The position numbers were made by a program, and so were the translations under genes. From contig NC_051102.1 of assembly GCF_901709675.1 (NCBI RefSeq), positions 11,045,412-11,109,411 of the forward strand: a stretch of 64,000 nt of DNA, written 5' to 3'. Below the pieces are notes generated by a model. That model had not been told where the DNA came from and ran no database searches. It was given only the letters and a program-made list of their open reading frames with translations. Each line of letters begins with the position of its first letter. The first letter of the stretch is position 1. Source of the DNA: Syngnathus acus (Eukaryota > Chordata > Actinopteri > Syngnathiformes > Syngnathidae). Below are positions 57,236-64,000 of this stretch, one piece after another.

Positions 57236-60200
57236 ATTCTCTGTGCTAATGCTAATACCATCATCTTTAATATTGAATGTGAGGAGGTTCAGCAACATCC
57301 CTGTGAAATTTGAACACCCGTTTTTCATGACAAAAGTTGACCCTTTCATGACTTCGGTGCCCCCCCCCAATAAATGATCCTCATCACTCACAAATCTCTC
57401 CATGATAAAAACAAGCCTTTGCTTATCATTAAAACAATCGCTCTGGGAAAAGATGGATTTCGGCAGTGGTTGTGTAATGGGAGAAGCTGCCGTCTGCGTT
57501 ATTCCTGATGAACTTGCCAGACGCTGAAAATGCGGCTTTGTGCTTTGGGCCAGTCGGATGATCATTTCTCACATGCACCCCCTCTCGTCTTCAAAAACAC
57601 CGGTGCTGAAGAGACTTGTGTTGAGGTGAAGGATTCTGGTGTCACAATAGCGCCTCTGTCCTTAGCAGCTTTTTGTGCCCTATCTGAAACCTGCAGAAGG
57701 ATTGTGAAGAAGTGAAACTTTTCTTCTTTCTTATTTATTATTCCAATGTATTTGTGTTAAAAATGGCCGTGTGAAAGTGGGATTTCAGGCAAACGGCTAG
57801 AGCAAGGTAAAACGGGGTTATTTTGAAATTTCAGAGGGGGGGCATTCACAGCAACCAGTGCTTCTTTGACTGAAATTGACCAATTCCATCTGCACTTTCT
57901 GTATGTCATAGTGATGGGAAAAGCGAGCCTCCTATTTTTGGGAACTGTTTGGTTTTTGCTTGATCAATCGGGCCACTCGGAGCTATTTTAGGGACAGCCA
58001 CTGTTTGCAGAAATCCACTTAGTAGATAGCAATGTGCCATTTGCATAGATAAAGCACTTCCTTCCACTCCGTTCCAGTCGAACATAGTGGTGCAGGCAGT
58101 GCAAACACATCACAAAAAAACACAGACACTCTTTAGTTTGTGTATACGTGGAATAAGTCTTGGTTACTCATTGAACAGATTGGTGTCTTATGTTTAGAAA
58201 CAAAGCCAGCTGCTCCATTTTATGGCCTTTCCATGAGTGGGGGGAAAACAAATCTGGTTATCTTCCCAACTCATCAGGTGTAGTGTGGCACTTTGAGAAA
58301 ACCAAAAGAGAATAGGGCCTCTACTGTTTACTTCTCATAAACTATCTTCAGCATCAAATGACCAGCTTGACCTTGAATTTCACCTTGATGCTTCAAGCTG
58401 AGACAAGAAATGGAAGTCTGAAGGTGTTGGAGTCCGCAATGGCTATTTACGCTCCACTGTTTGCGTCAGCGCTTCCCTTTTCGGGCAATGTGCGCTCGTA
58501 TTTCTTGACATCGCTGGCCCCGAAGAGGAATCTCCTGTCGCGAGGAGAACAATGGCTCACCGAGCATCTCCAAAGTTTTTTGTTCAAGCTGGAGCTGAAA
58601 TATCTCACTTCTTCTTGTGTGGCCCACAGGCTTGTAAACAGAAGGGTGTTCTCCAAAGGCAAAAGTGTCCTCCCAAAAGCAGTCAGTCCGTCACCCTGGG
58701 ACGGAGACAAAAGCTTGATTCAAGACTTTGTTGCCTTTTTGACACAGACTTATCTGTCTTGTGCATGACCTTAACTTAGCATGTAGACATGACTTTACAA
58801 CCCTGTGTCAACAACGACATCTCACTCGAGTCAACGGCTTTCACGCTGCCAAAGGCCTTGTTGTTCTTTTTTTTTTTTCTTTACAGCTTCATCCAAGTCA
58901 TGCATGAAAAGCTCTGAATAGTCGCTTAGGTCATTTGAGCATTTTTGGCAGAAAAGTCCCTATTATTTCCATGGGAAGACAAACAAGTCGGTGGTGGAGC
59001 AGGATCAAGGACTGGCTGCATTTGACCACGTTTGTCGACAGGAACGAGGTGCCACTTGTGGCACACAGAAAGACTCAGCCAGGTGCTGAAAGCCAGCCGT
59101 GTTAATATGATAGCATCGGCTGTGGCTTTTGACTGCGCCGCATCCCTAAATGCGTTTCTTCGGAGTTCACGTTTGATGTCTGCGAATGCCATTCTCGCTC
59201 AGGAGCTTCGTAATCCTTCCTTCCTTCCGGCAGGTTCTGTCTGCTAGGAGACCCTCGGGGACCGAACTCATTGTCACATTGCTAATCCAGCGGGAAACAA
59301 AGTTGATGCCAAAGTGTGGGATGTGGTCAGTCATCCTAATCTGTGGTGGTTAGCTGATGCTAAAAACAGTTAGCCGCCACAGCCAGCGAGACAATCACCC
59401 CCTGTGTTCTGGTAAAGAAAGGCTTTGAAAAATCCGCCTTAAGATTTGTCTTGATATCAAAATACAGCAGCAAATGCACTCGTAAAGTAGAATGTCTTCA
59501 GCCGTCAATGACGACGGCCGGCGGTATCACTTGACTGGGTGTTGCGGGGGAAGAGAACAAGATGTCATCTCGTCTCTGGCTGTGGTTCCGGAACATTCCG
59601 AGCTCGCCATCACCTCCTGGGCGTGTCGTCGGCGGCGTTGTGAAATGCCATTCCCGTCACTGCTATTTATCGACAAGCTGATGGAAAATGCCACTTCGTG
59701 TTTGTAGAGAGAGATTCCTAAAGTCTCACAGTGTTCAAATGTATTCGTTGCGCTCCAATTTCACTCTCCTTTGCCAAATGGTTTCATGATTAAATCCAAA
59801 GACCTGCAGGCGGAAAAGAACTTGTTCCGCAAAAATAGGTTGCGCTAACTCGTTTGACTTACAGCTGCTTGACTCTCAAATGAGCAATGTCGCCTTTAAC
59901 GTGCACAACAAACCACTTTCCCTTTTGTGGTTAGGGAGAGATTGTTCCCTGTGGTGCAAATACCCTGGAGTGCATAAATGGAGCAGTGCCAAGCAGGAAG
60001 GATTAGGCCTCTTGACCTCGAGGAGATCCACTACACATCAAGTCCCCGCTGAGTTCATTAGCTAGATGTTTTATAAAAAAATTCATAGCAATCTCAGTCA
60101 TCTGGGGTCCAGACACAAGATCAAAAAAGAAAGAAATTGGGTCAATAGACCTGCAAACAAGCCACTCCATTAGTTACTAACTTATCCCAAGGGATCATTT

Positions 60201-60482
60201 CTGGATCATTTGGCAGATGCTAACTGTGTGTTAGTTTCATGGGTTCTTGCTTGGCCCTAGTGCCCACCACTCCGTTTTGTTTTGTTTTGTTTTTACCAAG
60301 GGCAGCAAGTAAACAGACCGCTGCAGCAAAATGAAGACTGAGCTATGGTACTAAACGGCAGTTGCAGGGGAAGCTCATGTTAGCCGTAGCATGTGCGGCT
60401 AGCAGAGTTTTAGGACATCTAGCGCACGAGGTACTTGGAAAAGTATCTGGTAGTACCTGCTCAAATTTGAAAAAAAGGGTCA

Positions 60483-60560
60483 TGAACGTCATTTCGATTT
60501 CTTTGTGTCTTGGCATGTGAAGAAATTGACAATAAAGCAGACTTTGACTTTTGACTTTGA
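60483..60560 (+). mobile_element. LINE 3' tail, second copy of the 38.7-kb element
   Basis: Shares with 38709-38783 the string CGTCATTTCGATTTCTTTGTG, then GCATGTGAAGAAATTGACA and AAGCAGACTTTGACTTT. It ends in a TTTGAC microsatellite, as expected for a 5'-truncated LINE insertion. Confidence 0.65.
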
Positions 60561-61405
60561 TGAATTTCTGTTGAAGAATATTATTGATTGGCCCGATACA
60601 TAGCAGTGAATATACCATTAAAAAGGGTCTTGTCAATGTTATTCATCTTTGATTGATTGTAGACTTTTTTTGTGTTGAATAACATCATGGAGAAGGGCGA
60701 ACTAAACATCTTGTCTGCTACCTGGGCTGACTGACTGATAAAGCAAAATCAAAAGCCCCTGTGTGCGTGAGGGGGCGGCCTTGAAACAACAGCGCTCCTC
60801 AGTCATTTCAAACAAGCTCCCGTCTTGTTTTGGTGGGCTTCGTCAACCGTGATGTGTGCTTTTGTTTTGGCGAGAGAGGGAGGGAGGGAGGATAACACGG
60901 CTGAGGCATGCCTTGTCTGCAATGTTTTGGCCAACCAAAACAGAATGGACTATGGAATGTGATCAAGTGCTTATGGATTTTTATGCTTTCACAGTCATCA
61001 CGGAAAACCATGACTATATTACCCCAACAAATGATTGTTAGTCCACGCTAAGACTCCCCAGCTGCTTCAAAATTGAAACTTGATCCTATTCCTCGTGCTG
61101 TAATAGTTTGACTTTTATGTGCATCTGGTCCAAATTGATGCTGGCCAAGTCGTGAGTAACTCTAGAAGAAGAGATCACATTTCTTGTTACAGCACAAACA
61201 ATAACTACTATAATCGCCTTACTTTTCTGTGTTTCAGCGTGAAGCACTAATGATTATAATGGCTTGACTTTTCCCACAGTCATGGCTGATTGTCAATCCG
61301 CCGTTGCACGATGGAAAATACTTAGCGGAGGCCCCTGAGTCTTGGCAGTGGCATGCTGCTGCTGCTGCATTACAAACATATCAGCTTGATGTGTCACCAG
61401 GAGGG

Positions 61406-61476
61406 CGGCTGGCTGGCTGGCCGGCTGGCTGGCCGGCCGGCCGGCTGGCTGGTTGGCTGGCCGGCCGGCCGGCCGA
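61406..61476. repeat. (GGCT)n/(GGCC)n repeat
   Basis: About 70 bp of tetranucleotides alternating GGCT and GGCC, strongly self-complementary in its GGCC parts. Confidence 0.93.
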
Positions 61477-64000
61477 CCAGCCTGCTAAAAACCTCTTTGC
61501 TTGCTTGTGTGAACCAAATTGGTCACACTTTTGGTGAGAACAAAAAAATTCCAAATAAAAAGCTACGAGTTGCTCGGCTCTTCTGAGCCAGCAAGCGTCG
61601 GATCATCTGTGGATTTAACGGCCCGGCCCGGCCCGGCCCGGCCTGAGCCGGCCCACTGATGGTTAACACAGAGGTTGACATGGTGACTAAGGGCTAAGTA
61701 AAGCTCCCTCGCTCTCTCTCTCTCTCCGACCTTCCCGCGGGCTTTTTACGGCATATTCCTTTTATGGGGTCTCTTGTGACGACGATGAGTCGACGAAGCC
61801 ACGGCAGAAATGAGCCCGTCAGCGCTGGCTCTAAAAATAAGAAAGCTCTTCAGCCTGATGATGGCTTTTTTGTTGAGCTGGGGTGAGTGAGGAGTTATCG
61901 GTCCCTCCTGTTGTGTTGATGTTCTCCGACCTGGGCCTCAGACCAGGAATGCTTGAAGCAAACCAACCGGGGATTCCCAAATCACAGCTGCCCGAATTGT
62001 CCCGTTTTTGCCTGCGGTTGTTTTCCCTTCTCTGTCACAGTGTGAGAGTTTTATTTTTTTTTGGTGTGTGTCGAGGAGTGAGTTAGCAGGAGCGTGCTGA
62101 CCGCCCACTCCCTCTCCCGGCCTTCCTCTCTTGCTTCCTGTGGGAATGAAGAGGAGTATGGCTTTAACAGGCAAAGGTGGGGTGGGAGGGGTGGGGGTTC
62201 AGCCAAGAGAATGGTGCCGACTGCATTATTGGAATTCTCAATTGGGAAGCGGGACGTGTGGGTTTTGAATAAGACAGGATGGAGATTGTTTGTGGGGCCT
62301 CCGTGCCGGACTTAATGGACTTGTGGGGGATTTATCCGACTGATGATATACTACGCTGATGAGTTGAGCCGAGCCGAGCCGGAGTCCAGCTGTGTATACC
62401 AAATAGCAATAAATGAACTTGGGGCCAGTTGGCTCACAATAAGGTGGATTTGTCCCCCACTGCCATTGAAGCAGAGAATCCATAGTTACATATTGTGTGC
62501 TGATCATTCACCACAGCCGTTTAAACGCTAACCAACAAAAGAGCATCCGGTGAGTCAGTAACAGTGGAATTCATCATCAAAATAAAAGTGGTCTTGGGAT
62601 TTGGATTTTCTGCTGCCTTTCTCTCATTGAATGGTCCTGTAGGACATACATATGTGGCTTTTATTGCAATTGCAGTGCTTTCTGTGTGTCTCAAAACAAG
62701 ACCTGTCCCAGGGCAGGGTCAGCCGGCTAAGAAAGAGTTAAAAGAAGGTTGCAAAAGCAAGAGGTTAGTTTTGCAGCATGACCTTGCTAACTGCGCGACG
62801 TATTCAATCGCAATAAACAATGGAAGGATGCTTTTCTACTTTTGAGACCTTCCCGCCCTGCCTCCCTCCCTCCCTTTCCATCACTTCCTGTCCTCATGAT
62901 GTTAGATTCCGTCCATCCTCCTCTTCCCCCGGAGACGAGAATCGGCTACCATCTGGTCCAGCATCACAGGGTAGCCAGCCGCCTGGAGCGGATCCAGTGC
63001 AAAGAGTAACTTCCTGACATGTCAGAGGAGGCTTCTTTGGGTTTTTTTTTTCTTTTTTTTTCCTTTCTTCTTTCAAATCCTCCGGTCCTTTATTGCAGCC
63101 CTCCCACCTTTTTCTTTGACGTTTGCTGTCAGGGCCCGAGGCATGTCCCTCATACAGGAAAAAAGTATTTCCTCTTTTAAAACCAACCAGATACTGATAC
63201 CTTTCAAATCATGCTCATAAAAAAAGACAACGTTGAACACCAGTGAAATGCATATAGCATATTTCCTCATGGGAGTTGCCGTTGATTTGCTCAACTCGTA
63301 TCAAGTGGCAGTTGCTGGGGGAGGGAGGGAGGGAGGGAGGGAGGCGATATACATATATTTGTAAATGTTTTCTAGGAATAATGCTACTTACAGCAAAATG
63401 GATTCCCCCCCCCCCCCACTTTAAATGCCATAACTGATCTACAGGTGTGTTTTGGTAAAGACCCCAACACGTGGTGGTCGAAAGAACAACGACAAAAAAC
63501 CCAGATTCAGTCATGAATTGATCGACTCCAAACCTGTAGGGGGAAGTAATGTGCAGTACACCTTTTTTAACAGCTGCCCTAAATTGTTGGCAGCAGATTG
63601 ATATTGCTTGAGATTTCACAGATTATTATTATAAAAATAAGGAGTTTGCGATAGGACTGAAGGCCCAGGTTACATTACGTAATCCTGTTGACTAGGAAAT
63701 CAACACGAATGACACTTAGCATCCTCCTTTGATGATGTATAAGTTTTCACATAATTGGATGAGCAGCCTCTGGATGCGGCCTAATTCAATTGCAGCTAGC
63801 GGACGAGAGGAAGCGGCTCGCTCGCTCGTAAAACGCGCCATCATTTAAGTATGTCCAAAAGAAACCATTAGACGGCTTTTGTCCCAGGAAACGTGTGGAC
63901 TTTTATTGTTTTGTTTGACAACACACGCTTTTATATGAGGTGTAATTGAGAGCGAAGAAAACTTGGATTTATGTCCCACTCGGGCCACCTTTGATTTGAA

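Larger units (their letters stand above)
54826..64000 (+). other. Long gene-poor stretch, probably first intron of the candidate gene
   Basis: No exon with family resemblance and good splice sites was found on either strand. Visible content: GGAAG/CAAGG repeats (54856-54896), T runs, LINE-type remnants near 57020-57235 and at 60483-60560, (GGCT)/(GGCC) repeats (61406-61476), (GGCCC)n (61619-61643), (GGGA)n (63318-63344) and a C run (63406-63418). An open stretch at 62908-63009 between a weak acceptor and a stop was considered as an exon but is not supported. Confidence 0.4.

Noticed and set aside
58358-58768. 136-codon plus-strand frame
   Set aside because: Compositionally ordinary, no recognised domain, and no promoter or splice signals that stand out. 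Considered chance in intron-like DNA.
62908-63009. Possible second exon of the gene starting at 54753
   Set aside because: Phase would fit an acceptor at 62907, but the acceptor lacks a good pyrimidine tract, the frame runs into a stop and no proper donor is present.

Overview
The window is a gene-dense stretch of a compact teleost-type genome. Introns are often 60-120 bp and splice sites are canonical GT-AG. Simple-sequence repeats are abundant, and there are relics of fish-type MITEs and LINE 3' tails. Percomorph-like compactness is visible; the species cannot be named from the sequence. All calls rest on reading exons and recognising protein families from memory. No search was run.

Layout. 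(1) 1-8.1 kb, minus strand: zzz3, an ATAC histone-acetyltransferase complex subunit with SANT and ZZ domains, complete except for the last few codons off the left edge. It carries an apparent one-base insertion in the exon before the ZZ finger. (2) 10.2-17.9 kb, minus: usp33, a complete 23-coding-exon ubiquitin-specific protease. (3) 19.0-23.5 kb, plus: dync1i2, the dynein-1 intermediate chain, with two in-frame tandem splice acceptors in its variable region. (4) 25.4-31.4 kb, minus: slc25a12, the mitochondrial aspartate/glutamate carrier, convergent with dync1i2. (5) 32.5-34.5 kb, plus: metap1d, a mitochondrial methionine aminopeptidase, divergent from slc25a12. (6) 34.8-41.3 kb: three paralogous five-exon genes for small secreted cysteine-rich proteins that I do not recognise (one plus, two minus). 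(7) 44.1-52.1 kb, minus: mmp16 (MT3-MMP), a membrane-anchored matrix metalloproteinase, with a (CTG)16 repeat filling half of one 89-bp intron. (8) 54.7 kb, plus: a probable signal-peptide first exon of an unidentified gene, followed by about 9 kb of intron-like sequence to the right edge.

Synteny. zzz3-usp33 are neighbours on human 1p31, dync1i2-slc25a12-metap1d lie together on human 2q31, and MMP16 is on 8q21, so the window joins several ancestral blocks. The genes are housekeeping or neuronal in kind and do not form one pathway. Both slc25a12 and metap1d products work in mitochondria and share a divergent promoter region, with a CRE and an E-box next to their start codons.

Most novel content: the secreted-protein cluster. 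It has a near-identical exon 4 between two copies (probable gene conversion), a shared promoter motif, a CxxC pair missing from one copy, and a LINE tail that supplies part of a splice donor.
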